Shown: in pieces, positions 1 through 7,162 of the stretch
How the letters are laid out: each line of letters starts with the position of its first letter
Numbering within the stretch: position 1 is the stretch's first letter
DNA from: Microcaldota archaeon
GTDB lineage: Archaea > Micrarchaeota > Micrarchaeia > Anstonellales > Bilamarchaeaceae
Length of the DNA stretch: 11,780 bases
Reading direction: 5' to 3'
Assembly: GCA_023247345.1 (NCBI GenBank)
Contig: JAHFGR010000022.1
Coordinates: 1 to 11,780, forward strand
Position numbers and translations under genes: made by a program
The notes under the pieces: generated by a model
Databases searched by the model: none
Told to the model about the DNA's origin: nothing
What the model saw: only the letters and a program-made list of their open reading frames with translations

Positions 1-300
1 AAGATAGTTGAACACGAATATTGGATAAACAAAAAGAGGCACTAATAAATATCCTAACCAAACCTCGTATTGGATAAAAAATACTGCGGTTATTGCCAGA
101 AGTCCAATACAAAGAAAAAAGGTGGACGCTATTGCGCGTTCTAGAAATTTAGTAGAAGAAGATGGAAGATCTGCAAGCACTAGCTTCTTTTTAAGATCAG
201 GAAAACGTGGCAACAACAATTCAGATAATGATGTGAGCGGACCGCGCACTTCTTCTTTTCTTTTTTCTTCTTGATCTTTTCTATAACGACTTAAAACCAT
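1..300 (-). CDS. TadC/FlaJ-like type II/IV secretion platform membrane protein, N-terminal part
   Basis: The open frame runs from an ATG at 300 to the window edge without a stop, so only the first 100 residues are visible. A charged cytoplasmic start (residues 1-30) leads into a stretch with FPDLKKKLVLADL followed by a serine-rich turn, as in the first soluble part of T2SF-domain proteins. Two strongly hydrophobic segments follow at about 59-77 and 81-100. In the T2SF family (FlaJ/ArlJ, TadC, GspF) such proteins form the inner-membrane platform on which the secretion ATPase works. The ATPase encoded two genes upstream on the same strand supports the call. A Shine-Dalgarno AGGTG (complement of 306-310) lies 5 nt before the ATG. 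The family call rests on the N-terminal pattern, membrane segments and context; the conserved core is outside the window. Confidence 0.7.
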   Translation of the reverse strand, partial: MVLSRYRKDQEEKRKEEVRGPLTSLSELLLPRFPDLKKKLVLADLPSSSTKFLERAIASTFFLCIGLLAITAVFFIQYEVWLGYLLVPLFVYPIFVFNYL

Positions 301-305
301 CCATA

Positions 306-340
306 CACCTGCTATGCGCCATGCGCAGTGCGCCTTGAGC
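306..340. repeat. period-7 degenerate tandem repeat before the platform gene
   Basis: Read on the plus strand, five consecutive 7-nt blocks all end in GC. The clearest are TATGCGC, CATGCGC and AGTGCGC, followed by CTTGAGC. The block fills nearly the whole gap between the acidic coiled-coil gene and the platform gene. Its edge supplies the AGGTG ribosome binding site. It is GC-rich against AT-rich surroundings. A second, longer period-7 array lies at 3945-4007. Confidence 0.5.
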
Positions 341-343
341 AAT

Positions 344-1966
344 CTAATCTTCACTCTCGATCTTTCCAAAATATTTAGTTATGGCATCATCACTTAAACC
401 TTTCTCTTTGGCCATTAAAATTTTAGCCCTGTGAATAGCATCACCTTTAGAAATATGGTTTCTTTCATATTTTTTATAACAATCAGAATCTTTTGAATGC
501 AGGTAATAGAGCAATGTCCCTTCATCGGTTTCATTTATTTCATAAACAATGCCTGTTATTTTGGATTCTTTATCTTCTTTGCCAAACACTTCGTTACCGG
601 CTGTTTCAGTAATAGAATCAATAACCTTCGATATAATATTTTTAAGATTTAAAAATTCCTTCTTGTAGCGATCTGGCAAATGGCTTAATTGGCTTTCAAG
701 TTCTTTTAATAATTTTGAGTCAGTTTTACCAGCTGAATCGCTAAGATTGCTGAGCTCGGTAGTATGCTTTTGAATTAAAAATTCTTCGGATTTTTTCAGT
801 ACCTGTGGCAACTGCTCGCTTAAAGAAGTAAGATCGAAAACAAGTTTTTCATATGTCGCCTTTCTGCCTTGAGCATCGTCTTCCGGTATAACTCTTATTG
901 AGTCAAAAAATGTCGTCTTGACTGCGCTCATCTGTTTATTAATTGAAGATTGAATCTCGTCTTTTATAGAAGACAACTCAGTAAGCTGGGTAGATTTAAG
1001 TGTCTCGAGCATGTTCTGGGAGTATTCTGCTTTAGGCGAAACGGCTGCAGTTTTGGCCTTTGATTTACCACCTTCCTTAAGCCTTAAAAGCATATTTTTA
1101 AGTACTGTAATCTCCAGCTTTATCTTCTCTCTTCCAGACGTGGTTTTCTCCTTAAACAGATCTTTAGTAAGATCGAGCATCTTCTTTCTTACTTTCTCGT
1201 AGTCAACTTCCCCGCCTAATTCCCTGCTCAAATAATCTTCGATATTACTGTATTTACTTTGAGCAGCTTCATCTGCGGTTGTAGTTTCAAGAATTGCAGG
1301 AACCGAAACTGCAGTAACATCAGGTTTTTCATCTATCGGCCGGGTTTCTTCGATTGAACTTGCGATTTCAACCTTTTCCTCTCTTTCAATTTTTGGTTGT
1401 ACCGGTGGCACGCGTGGCTGATTATATGCTGTTTTTTCTTTTTCTACTTCCAACTCGAATTCAACTTGCTTTTCCAATTTTTCTATTGGCCGCTCGAACA
1501 TCTCTTCTTTTTCTGCCTTAGGCATTTTTTCTATTTTTTCTTCTTTTTCGAATTTTTCTTCCTTTTCTGTGGGTCGCTCGAGTTCTAATAAGCTTATATC
1601 CTGAGACGACACTGCTTGTGACACGGGTTTGGGTTTTTCTTCTATTATTTTGGTGAGTTCTTCTGCTTTTTGCAAACTCTGAATTGTAATTTCTTTTACC
1701 TTTGATTCGACTTCTTCTGTTGCGCGTTTTTCAGCTTTTGTTGCTGGTGCTGTTGGCATTTGACCAAACAATTTCGAAGCGCTCATTATTTTTTCAATGC
1801 GCTCATAGTTATCTACTAGGTCACGGTAAACCAGATCCTGAAAATCAGGCGGTTCGAAATCTAGGGTTTTTACGATTTCGATCTTATCAGAAAAATCTAC
1901 ATGCTGCGAAGCACTTTTTTCTATTTTTTTCGCAAATTCAACAGCAGCATAAAAATCTTCAGTCAT
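344..1966 (-). CDS. acidic, largely coiled-coil protein of the secretion cluster, function unknown
   Basis: A 540-residue soluble protein with no signal peptide or membrane segment. Residues 1-70 form a compact, probably helical head. Residues 75-230 are Glu/Lys/Pro-rich low complexity, with EK-type repeats at about 131-178. Residues 235-300 and 310-465 are predicted helical or coiled coil. The C-terminal 75 residues (about 467-540) look like a small folded domain with YEINETDEGTLLYYLHSKD, then a helical end. I do not recognise the family. It lies between the secretion ATPase and the platform protein on the same strand, so an accessory or scaffold role at the cytoplasmic base of the machine is a reasonable inference. 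The ATG is preceded by GGTGA at good spacing and directly abuts the stop of a tiny upstream ORF. Confidence 0.8.
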   Translation of the reverse strand: MTEDFYAAVEFAKKIEKSASQHVDFSDKIEIVKTLDFEPPDFQDLVYRDLVDNYERIEKIMSASKLFGQMPTAPATKAEKRATEEVESKVKEITIQSLQKAEELTKIIEEKPKPVSQAVSSQDISLLELERPTEKEEKFEKEEKIEKMPKAEKEEMFERPIEKLEKQVEFELEVEKEKTAYNQPRVPPVQPKIEREEKVEIASSIEETRPIDEKPDVTAVSVPAILETTTADEAAQSKYSNIEDYLSRELGGEVDYEKVRKKMLDLTKDLFKEKTTSGREKIKLEITVLKNMLLRLKEGGKSKAKTAAVSPKAEYSQNMLETLKSTQLTELSSIKDEIQSSINKQMSAVKTTFFDSIRVIPEDDAQGRKATYEKLVFDLTSLSEQLPQVLKKSEEFLIQKHTTELSNLSDSAGKTDSKLLKELESQLSHLPDRYKKEFLNLKNIISKVIDSITETAGNEVFGKEDKESKITGIVYEINETDEGTLLYYLHSKDSDCYKKYERNHISKGDAIHRAKILMAKEKGLSDDAITKYFGKIESED

Positions 1967-2020
1967 TTATACTTCACCAAATTCTGCTATCGGATAATTC
2001 TTTCGATTCGTTTCACTCAT
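1967..2020 (-). CDS. possible 17-aa mini-ORF directly abutting the acidic coiled-coil gene
   Basis: The frame starts at ATG 2020, reads MSETNRKNYPIAEFGEV and stops with TAA at 1967-1969, immediately before the ATG of the next gene at 1966. Its last codons contain the GGTGA ribosome binding site of that gene. Its start overlaps the preceding mini-ORF by 8 nt. Coding status is uncertain. It may only serve translational coupling, or be a relic of a duplication. Confidence 0.25.
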   Translation of the reverse strand: MSETNRKNYPIAEFGEV

Positions 2021-2079
2021 CAAAATCCACTTGTCCTGCGGTACAAATCTTTTGACTCATCTTATTCGTCAAAATTCCA
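1994..2079 (-). repeat. decayed tandem duplication of the ATPase gene end
   Basis: The last bases of the ATPase gene plus following bases (complement of 2044-2079) recur at the complement of 1994-2028. By eye, about 22 of 30 aligned positions match and nearly all differences are transitions. Both copies encode the same ending, asparagine or aspartate followed by FDE and a stop, and both stops are overlapped or closely followed by ATGAGT. Confidence 0.45.
2013..2060 (-). CDS. possible 15-aa mini-ORF after the secretion ATPase
   Basis: The frame starts at ATG 2060, one base after the ATPase stop codon (2062-2064), reads MSQKICTAGQVDFDE and ends in TGA at 2013-2015. It overlaps the next mini-ORF by 8 nt. 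Its last four residues echo the C-terminus of the ATPase, which fits an origin by local duplication. No function can be assigned and translation is unproven. Confidence 0.25.
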   Translation of the reverse strand: MSQKICTAGQVDFDE

Positions 2080-3849
2080 GCTTTGATTCTTTTTAACAAC
2101 TTCCAATACGCCATCCGGGTCAACGTAGTAATTTGACACGATTCTTCCAACCTGATCAACGCTTTCGTATCCCTGCTTAACCATCCATTTTAATACAGAA
2201 ACTTTTTCTGCAACGTTATCCGCAATTTCTCGATCATCCATACCGGCATATAGTGAAAGTTGTTCTGTTAGGCGGGTCATTTTCGATATTTGTTTAATTT
2301 TATCAGTGAAACCTTCTCCTGCTTCTTTTATTGTCCATCGGTGTAAAACATTAAACTCTCCCTTCTTTAGAATCTCTGAAAATTCTAGCACGCGCCTTAT
2401 ATTAAAGCGCCTGTGCCTGAAAGTAACAACTACTCCAGATAGCGCATCGAGCATTTGGGGCGGGATATTTATTGGCGGATTGGTGAGCCTTGATATTGTT
2501 TGCTCTGTATTATCTGCGTGCAACGTAGCATATACACTATGACCAGTATGCATTGCCTCAAAAAGAATTTCTGCCTCACGCTGTCTGCGAATTTCTCCGA
2601 CAATTATCCTGTCTGGTCTCATACGCAATGCATTAATCATGAGGTCGAGCATTGTAATTTCCCCTTTACCTTCTGGATTTGCTTCGCGCACAACCATTGG
2701 GACCCATTGTAAGAATTTTGGAAGCGTAAGCTCGCGCGTATCTTCAATACTTATGATTCGCTGGTTTGCAGGAATAAATGCTGATATTGCATTTAGGAAA
2801 CTGGTTTTACCGCTGCCCGTTCCGCCAGTAACCAAAAGCGAGAGCTCGTTTTGCATGCAAAGCCATATCAGCGCTGCGACTTCTGGTGAGACAGTAGCGG
2901 ATTTTATCAAAGTAGTGATTGTCCACGGATTTTTGGAAAACTTTCTTATCGTCAATGTATTACCGAATTGCGAGATCGGAAACAAAGTAGCGTTTACACG
3001 ATCGCCTGTTGGCAGATGTGCATCTAAAGTCGGATTCAGGATATTTATTTGTCTTCCTATTTTTCTTGCAATCGTAGATGCATAATCGTATATCTGCTCT
3101 TCGCTCTCAAGCAGGATGTTTGATTTGCACCAGCCAGCCCGCTTGTGATAAACCCAAATTGGTTCCTGGGAATTATTGATGACGATTTCTTCCAGCTGCT
3201 CATCTGCAAGCAAGCTTTCCAACTTGCCCAGCCCAAGGGTATTTTGCAAAAGATACACTGATAGAATATTTCTCGCGCGCGGATCTGGAAGTTGCTCCTT
3301 AAAGTTTCTGTCAATTATTCTCCTTGCACCTTCCATAAACTTTGCTTTAACTTCGTCGAATTTTTTTGGATCCAGTATTTCGCTTATGTCGAGTTTAACT
3401 TCGCTTACGAGCTCGCCGCGCAGCTTGCTTTCAAGCATTTTTCTTGTCCAGGCATCAACAGTTGGAGTTGTTATTTCATAGCGTGGTACAAAGTCTCCGA
3501 GCTTTACTATTTTTACACTTATCGGGATATTTTCACTTTCAAATGAATAGTTCGCAAGAAGCGGGACCTTCATCTTTCTTTTCTCTTCTTCCTTTGGTTG
3601 CTCATCGACAATTTCAACCTTCGGTTCTTCAGAAGCTTCGGAAGACGAAACCTCAGAATTAGGCTCTTCTAGCTCTGCGCTTTCTGTATCAGTGGGCACA
3701 TCAATTTTTTCTTCAACTTCTTCAGTTTTTTCTTCTTGTGTTGACTCTCTGGTTGAATCATCTCTATTTGGCTCTTCTTCAGAAAGTTGTTTTAGTTTTT
3801 CCTTTATTTTTTCTTTAATAGCATCCTTGTTTTTTTTATCCTTTGGCAT
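2062..3849 (-). CDS. type II/IV secretion system ATPase (FlaI/TadA/CpaF-like)
   Basis: A hexameric P-loop ATPase of the GspE/VirB11 superfamily, which powers assembly of pilus-like filaments from the cytoplasmic face. Numbering from the ATG at 3849: residues 1-95 are a Glu/Lys/Ser-rich disordered extension, unusually long for the family. Residues 100-310 are the N-terminal domain, with the typical LPTGDRVNATLFPIS stretch. Then come Walker A GGTGSGKT (about 342-349), the Asp box SIEDTREL (about 367-374), Walker B with MRPDRIIVGEIR (about 410-421) and the His box HTGHSVYATLHADN (about 434-447). All key motifs are intact. An in-frame GTG at 3861 is possible but belongs to the Shine-Dalgarno sequence GGTGAT, so the ATG 7 nt downstream of it is preferred (595 aa). 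The platform protein lies two genes downstream. No ArlH or archaellins are nearby, so a type IV pilus or Tad-like machine is likelier than an archaellum. Confidence 0.93.
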   Translation of the reverse strand: MPKDKKNKDAIKEKIKEKLKQLSEEEPNRDDSTRESTQEEKTEEVEEKIDVPTDTESAELEEPNSEVSSSEASEEPKVEIVDEQPKEEEKRKMKVPLLANYSFESENIPISVKIVKLGDFVPRYEITTPTVDAWTRKMLESKLRGELVSEVKLDISEILDPKKFDEVKAKFMEGARRIIDRNFKEQLPDPRARNILSVYLLQNTLGLGKLESLLADEQLEEIVINNSQEPIWVYHKRAGWCKSNILLESEEQIYDYASTIARKIGRQINILNPTLDAHLPTGDRVNATLFPISQFGNTLTIRKFSKNPWTITTLIKSATVSPEVAALIWLCMQNELSLLVTGGTGSGKTSFLNAISAFIPANQRIISIEDTRELTLPKFLQWVPMVVREANPEGKGEITMLDLMINALRMRPDRIIVGEIRRQREAEILFEAMHTGHSVYATLHADNTEQTISRLTNPPINIPPQMLDALSGVVVTFRHRRFNIRRVLEFSEILKKGEFNVLHRWTIKEAGEGFTDKIKQISKMTRLTEQLSLYAGMDDREIADNVAEKVSVLKWMVKQGYESVDQVGRIVSNYYVDPDGVLEVVKKNQSWNFDE

Positions 3850-3876
3850 CGACAAAATCACCTATTTTGGAGATAT

Positions 3877-3896
3877 TTGAACGGTACGCCGTTCAA
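3877..3896 (-). other. perfect stem-loop in the ATPase 5' leader
   Basis: TTGAACGG and CCGTTCAA form an 8-bp perfect stem around a 4-nt loop. It sits about 20 nt upstream of the GGTGAT ribosome binding site and within the transcript predicted from the TATA box at 3931-3940. It lacks a U-tract, so it is not a terminator by itself. A role in mRNA stability or as a protein-binding operator is possible. Confidence 0.5.
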
Positions 3897-3930
3897 TTGA
3901 TAATTCCACCTGTTTTTTTATCGTTGCTGA

Positions 3931-3940
3931 TATTTATAAA
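3931..3940 (-). promoter_or_regulatory. TATA box for the secretion ATPase
   Basis: On the minus strand this reads TTTATAAATA, a good archaeal TATA box. With the usual spacing, transcription would start near 3909, giving a leader of about 60 nt with the 3877-3896 hairpin and the GGTGAT site. It implies that the ATPase and downstream genes can be expressed independently of the coiled-coil gene. Confidence 0.55.
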
Positions 3941-3944
3941 ACAT

Positions 3945-4007
3945 TGCTATAGGCAGTAGGCCGTATGCTTGAGGTCTCTTGCTTACTGCTTCCTGCTTAT
4001 TGCATCC
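3945..4007. repeat. period-7 degenerate repeat array with inverted arms
   Basis: Nine consecutive in-phase 7-nt blocks fill this gap. The best are TGCTTAC, TGCTTCC and TGCTTAT, with TGCTTGA, TGCTATA and TGCATCC as variants. Two blocks (GGCAGTA, GGCCGTA) are close to the reverse complement of the others. As a result the array folds back: 3953-3961 pairs with 3981-3989 (9 bp, one G-U), or 3959-3968 with 4002-4011 (9 of 10). It lies between the stop of the coiled-coil gene and the TATA box of the ATPase. Confidence 0.6.
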
Positions 4008-4011
4008 GGCC
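3959..4011 (-). terminator. possible stem-loop terminator or REP-like element after the coiled-coil gene
   Basis: GGCCGTATGC at 3959-3968 is complementary to GCATCCGGCC at 4002-4011 except for one mismatch, giving a GC-rich stem with a loop of about 33 nt that starts 4 nt after the stop codon. There is no clear U-tract. Archaeal termination usually depends on U-tracts, so mRNA 3'-end protection is at least as likely as termination. Confidence 0.3.
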
Positions 4012-4014
4012 AAA

Positions 4015-5736
4015 TTATGGCTGCTCCCAAAGCTTTTTTATAAGGTCCTTCAGCTCTTCGCGCTTTCGATTAAAGTCTTCTTCCTCTTGGCGAGTTAGTT
4101 TAATTTGCTGAATCACTTCTTTTTCTTTTCCCATTTCTTTGCTAGTAACAGAAGACGAAGGAGCAAGTGAAGCAACCGAACCTGCGCGCAGATCTAAAAG
4201 ATTAGCTTCTTTGGCCAAGATGTTTAATTTTCTCGAAAGGTTCTCAGATGTTTCGGAAATTGACTCGAATGAAGAATCGATTTTATCCATCAGCGCTTTT
4301 TTATTTTTTAGATCTTCTGCAAGTTTTACTAAGTCGCCAACTTCTTGTTTCTTGAGTTTTTCCTGATAGCTTTTAACAGCCTGCTCCAATCCAGTTGCTG
4401 CTTCTTGATTTTGCTTTTTCAATTTATTTATTTCATCTGCGACAGACTGCAGCTGCGCATTGTAGGTCTGTATCGATAATAGAGTCCTCTCTTTTATTTT
4501 TTCAAAAGTTGAATATGTTGATGCACCCTCTTCCAAAGTCGTCTTCAGCTCTTCTGATTTGGCTTCTAATTCAGTCTTTTTCTCCTCTGCCTTCTCTCTT
4601 ATTTGGGCAAACTCTTGTGATAAATTCTTTATATTTGGCAGACCAGTGAGCAGATCAGAAATGATAGTAATCTTATCGTTAATAGAATCTTCAACTTTTT
4701 TTATTCTGTCCAATTCTTTTTCTATTTCATCCTGTGAGGGAAAACGATGCAATATTCCTTTAGCAACTTCTATAGAATCTGCAAAGTGTTCGAGGGTTTC
4801 GACATCATTTTTGATTTTGCCAGCGAGCTCGATGCTTTCTGCTTTTAATCGCTCTGCTGCATCGGAAAGAGACTGAAGCTCGTCCTTTGTTTCGCCCATT
4901 TTTGATTCGTATTTTTTTATGGAGGATTCGACTTCCTTGAGAACACCTGAACTCTCCTGGATACTTAGCAGATCATCGCGCATGTGCATGTTTGCGTTTT
5001 TTATATTGTCAAAATCTTTTTTTATAGAATCGAATTTCTTCTTTATTTCTGATACTGCCGGCAGCTCTGAAGGAACTTGTTCCTGATAGTCTACGGCTTT
5101 CTTTGATATGGAATCTAGTTCGTCCGCGATGGAAGATACGTCTTCATGCAAACGTTCGAATGATTTTTTTGCGCCGTCGCCCGATATTTCAAGTTTAATA
5201 TTTTCCAGGTCTTTTCTCAGAACTTTTAGACTGTCTTCGAGCGTGAATAAGCGATCGTCAACATTGGATATGGCTGCCTCCTGTTTTTCAAAAGATGCTG
5301 CTCCAGAACTGGCGCCTGCAGCAGTTAGGTCCATTGACCCGAGTTCTTTTTCGATTTTTTCTAATTTCGGACCAAAGTCAGCATAAAATTTAGAAAATGA
5401 CTGGCGAAGTTGGTTAAGGCTCTCGATGTCTGGTTCTAATCTTGATTTCAGATTCTCAATTTCTTTTTCCACATTAATTTTTTCTTGATAAAATGACTCC
5501 TTTTCCATCTTTATCTTCTCTTCGGTTGGTGCAACCCAAGACAGATAAATTTTAGTCAAGTAGTATTCTATTTTAATTATTCCCTCTTCTTCCAGAATAT
5601 GTGCCCAATCTTCTATTGTTGTATCAGATATGCTTAACAACGAAGCTGCTACCTTAAGTTCTACTTTTTGTTTTTCGCGAACAAGTCTCACAAGTGCATC
5701 TACACCAGTCGTAATTAGCAGCTCGTCAAACTCCAT
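4015..5736 (-). CDS. winged-helix plus long coiled-coil protein, function unknown
   Basis: A 573-residue soluble protein. Residues 1-68 form a winged-helix domain: helices around ALVRLVREKQKVELKVAASL and TTIEDWAHILEEEGIIKIEY, then a beta wing. From about residue 72 to 510 it is almost continuous heptad-type coiled coil, rich in Glu, Lys, Ser and Leu. A Ser/Ala-rich hinge lies at about 513-525 and a conserved-looking basic-acidic helix ends in LWEQP. No ATPase motifs are seen, so it is not an SMC protein. It heads the minus-strand secretion gene group. Cytoplasmic coiled-coil proteins such as ArlC/D/E accompany the related archaellum motor, which makes a structural role plausible, but there is no visible homology to them. 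No Shine-Dalgarno precedes the ATG and TATA-like sequence sits 20-30 nt upstream, fitting a leaderless mRNA. Confidence 0.82.
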   Translation of the reverse strand: MEFDELLITTGVDALVRLVREKQKVELKVAASLLSISDTTIEDWAHILEEEGIIKIEYYLTKIYLSWVAPTEEKIKMEKESFYQEKINVEKEIENLKSRLEPDIESLNQLRQSFSKFYADFGPKLEKIEKELGSMDLTAAGASSGAASFEKQEAAISNVDDRLFTLEDSLKVLRKDLENIKLEISGDGAKKSFERLHEDVSSIADELDSISKKAVDYQEQVPSELPAVSEIKKKFDSIKKDFDNIKNANMHMRDDLLSIQESSGVLKEVESSIKKYESKMGETKDELQSLSDAAERLKAESIELAGKIKNDVETLEHFADSIEVAKGILHRFPSQDEIEKELDRIKKVEDSINDKITIISDLLTGLPNIKNLSQEFAQIREKAEEKKTELEAKSEELKTTLEEGASTYSTFEKIKERTLLSIQTYNAQLQSVADEINKLKKQNQEAATGLEQAVKSYQEKLKKQEVGDLVKLAEDLKNKKALMDKIDSSFESISETSENLSRKLNILAKEANLLDLRAGSVASLAPSSSVTSKEMGKEKEVIQQIKLTRQEEEDFNRKREELKDLIKKLWEQP

Positions 5737-5753
5737 AAACTTACTATAGATTC

Positions 5754-5769
5754 GATATAATTAATAAAG
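5754..5769 (-). promoter_or_regulatory. probable promoter of the winged-helix coiled-coil gene
   Basis: The minus strand has overlapping AT-rich TATA-like elements, TTTATTAAT (complement of 5758-5769 area) and AATTATATC, centred 22-29 nt before the ATG at 5736. That spacing, and the absence of a ribosome binding site, predict a leaderless transcript. The region is so AT-rich that the exact box is uncertain. Confidence 0.4.
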
Positions 5770-5850
5770 TTAATCTTCTAGAAAAAGATATAATACTAAT
5801 ATGAGATCAAAGATAGTATCAAAATAAATGATATGGGACTATAACAGGAA

Positions 5851-5860
5851 TATAATATAA
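5851..5860 (+). promoter_or_regulatory. TATA box for the repeated winged-helix gene
   Basis: TATAATATAA lies about 33 nt upstream of the ATG at 5888, predicting a very short leader. Together with the minus-strand promoter at 5754-5769 it makes 5737-5878 a divergent control region. The rest of this 142-nt gap is AT-rich with no other clear motif. Confidence 0.45.
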
Positions 5861-5887
5861 CACTAACTTATGTGCTAAGTGATTGCC

Positions 5888-7156
5888 ATGCCGCTACAAA
5901 AAAACCAAAATTATAAAATTATAAAGATAGAAAAGGGACCGCTTCAAAGATTCAAAAATTCGAACTTACTTATGAAGAAATTTGGCGAGGTTGGTTTGCA
6001 GATATATCGGGTTATAACCGGCAAGCGCAGCTCAGAAGAACTTAGAAAAGACCTTGATATCGAGCCGGAAGCATTTGCAGCAATAATAAATTATATGGAA
6101 GAGGCAGGAATGATCGAGCTCAGCCAGCTAAAAGCAAGCGTGAGTAGAGAAGAGGTAAAAATAAAAGAAGAGATTGAGGCGCCTGCGGCAGAAGAGGAGA
6201 AGAAAGAAGGAGAAATAAAGATAGAGACTGAAGAAGAAGCGCCTAGCGATGAAGAGAAAAAAGAAGATCTGATTATTGCGCCTGAAGAAAGCGAAGAACA
6301 AGAAGAAACTGATGAGACCGAGACAAAAAAAGAAGAAGTTATTGATCTTGGATCGATCGATCAAAGCGGGGCTGAAGAAGGAAAAGAAACAGAAGAGGAG
6401 GAATTAAACACAGTAGAAAAAATGATTAAGGAGAAATTTGGCGATGTCGGCATAAAAGTATACACACTTATTGATGGTTCTCGAACTACAGATGAAATAA
6501 TGAAAGAAACTGGCGTTAGTGATACTAAGCTCGTTGAGATATTGAATTTCTTGGAAGATCGCGGTATAATAAAAATGGAAGGCAGAGATAAGGAAAAGGA
6601 AGCAGTTAAAGAAAAACCATCAATAGAAGGCAATATTGGAGATGTAATGGGACCAGATACAGATGTAACTGGACAAGATCCAAAAGGATTTCCTACGATA
6701 GATGTACCGGTAAAGCTTGGGTTGGATATAATAAAATCATTAAAATTAAAGGCAGATATTCTTTTCAAATTCGGAGACCGCGGATCGAGAATAATGGAAA
6801 ATATAAATGGCAAGAGCGACGTACTGGACATAGTAATTAAACTTAATCTTTCGCTCTATGAAGTTCTGGATATTATAAATTTCTTATTACAAAATGGAGC
6901 GATAATAATGAAGCCACTGACGCGCCTGGAAATAAAGAAAAAATATGGCGATCCTGGATTTTCGATTTATAAAAAGTATGGACGCGAAGGCGTTATGCTA
7001 TACGAACTTATAGATAAAAATTTAACAATAAAACAGATGGCCGAGCGCATAACAAAGGATAAGGAAAAATTCTTGGATATTTTCATGTTTATAAGAAAAG
7101 TGCTTAATATAGAGATACCGATAGACAAAGATGTGCTGATGAAACAGCTGGGCTAA
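5888..7156 (+). CDS. protein with four degenerate winged-helix-like repeats and acidic linkers
   Basis: A 422-residue soluble protein. Four segments of about 50 residues share the pattern K-F/Y-G-x-x-G, an aliphatic helix, x-I-x-G/K, a second helix and a final helix with I-x-N/M-F/Y-L/M-x-x-x-G, as in small winged-helix domains. They lie at about 30-78, 182-230, 293-341 and 363-411. The linker between repeats 1 and 2 (about 85-180) is extremely Glu/Lys-rich. The repeats match each other by eye at the FG(D/E) turn and the INFL/NYME helix. I do not recognise a named family. Divergent transcription from a coiled-coil protein that also starts with a winged helix hints at a shared role with the secretion module. 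An in-frame GTG at 5879 is part of the Shine-Dalgarno GTGAT, so the ATG at 5888 is preferred. The gene ends 6 nt from the converging neighbour. Confidence 0.82.
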   Translation: MPLQKNQNYKIIKIEKGPLQRFKNSNLLMKKFGEVGLQIYRVITGKRSSEELRKDLDIEPEAFAAIINYMEEAGMIELSQLKASVSREEVKIKEEIEAPAAEEEKKEGEIKIETEEEAPSDEEKKEDLIIAPEESEEQEETDETETKKEEVIDLGSIDQSGAEEGKETEEEELNTVEKMIKEKFGDVGIKVYTLIDGSRTTDEIMKETGVSDTKLVEILNFLEDRGIIKMEGRDKEKEAVKEKPSIEGNIGDVMGPDTDVTGQDPKGFPTIDVPVKLGLDIIKSLKLKADILFKFGDRGSRIMENINGKSDVLDIVIKLNLSLYEVLDIINFLLQNGAIIMKPLTRLEIKKKYGDPGFSIYKKYGREGVMLYELIDKNLTIKQMAERITKDKEKFLDIFMFIRKVLNIEIPIDKDVLMKQLG

Positions 7157-7162
7157 TTTTAT

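Noticed and set aside
1702..2055. 117-codon plus-strand open frame
   Set aside because: It lies opposite the acidic coiled-coil gene; the Leu/Phe-rich sequence is the antisense of Glu/Lys codons.
3945..4007. CRISPR array
   Set aside because: The unit is 7 nt without spacers, far shorter than CRISPR repeats, and no cas gene is present.
1..5736. archaellum operon
   Set aside because: ATPase and platform families fit, but no archaellin, ArlF/G or ArlH-like protein is present, and the coiled-coil proteins do not match ArlC/D/E by eye.
4015..5736. SMC/Rad50-type ATPase suggested by the long coiled coil
   Set aside because: No Walker A, Walker B or signature motif is present; the N-terminal domain is a winged helix.
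6128..6831. minus-strand open frames of 78 and 156 codons
   Set aside because: They are antisense to the Glu-rich linker and repeats of the winged-helix gene; Phe and Ser runs are a by-product of Glu codons.
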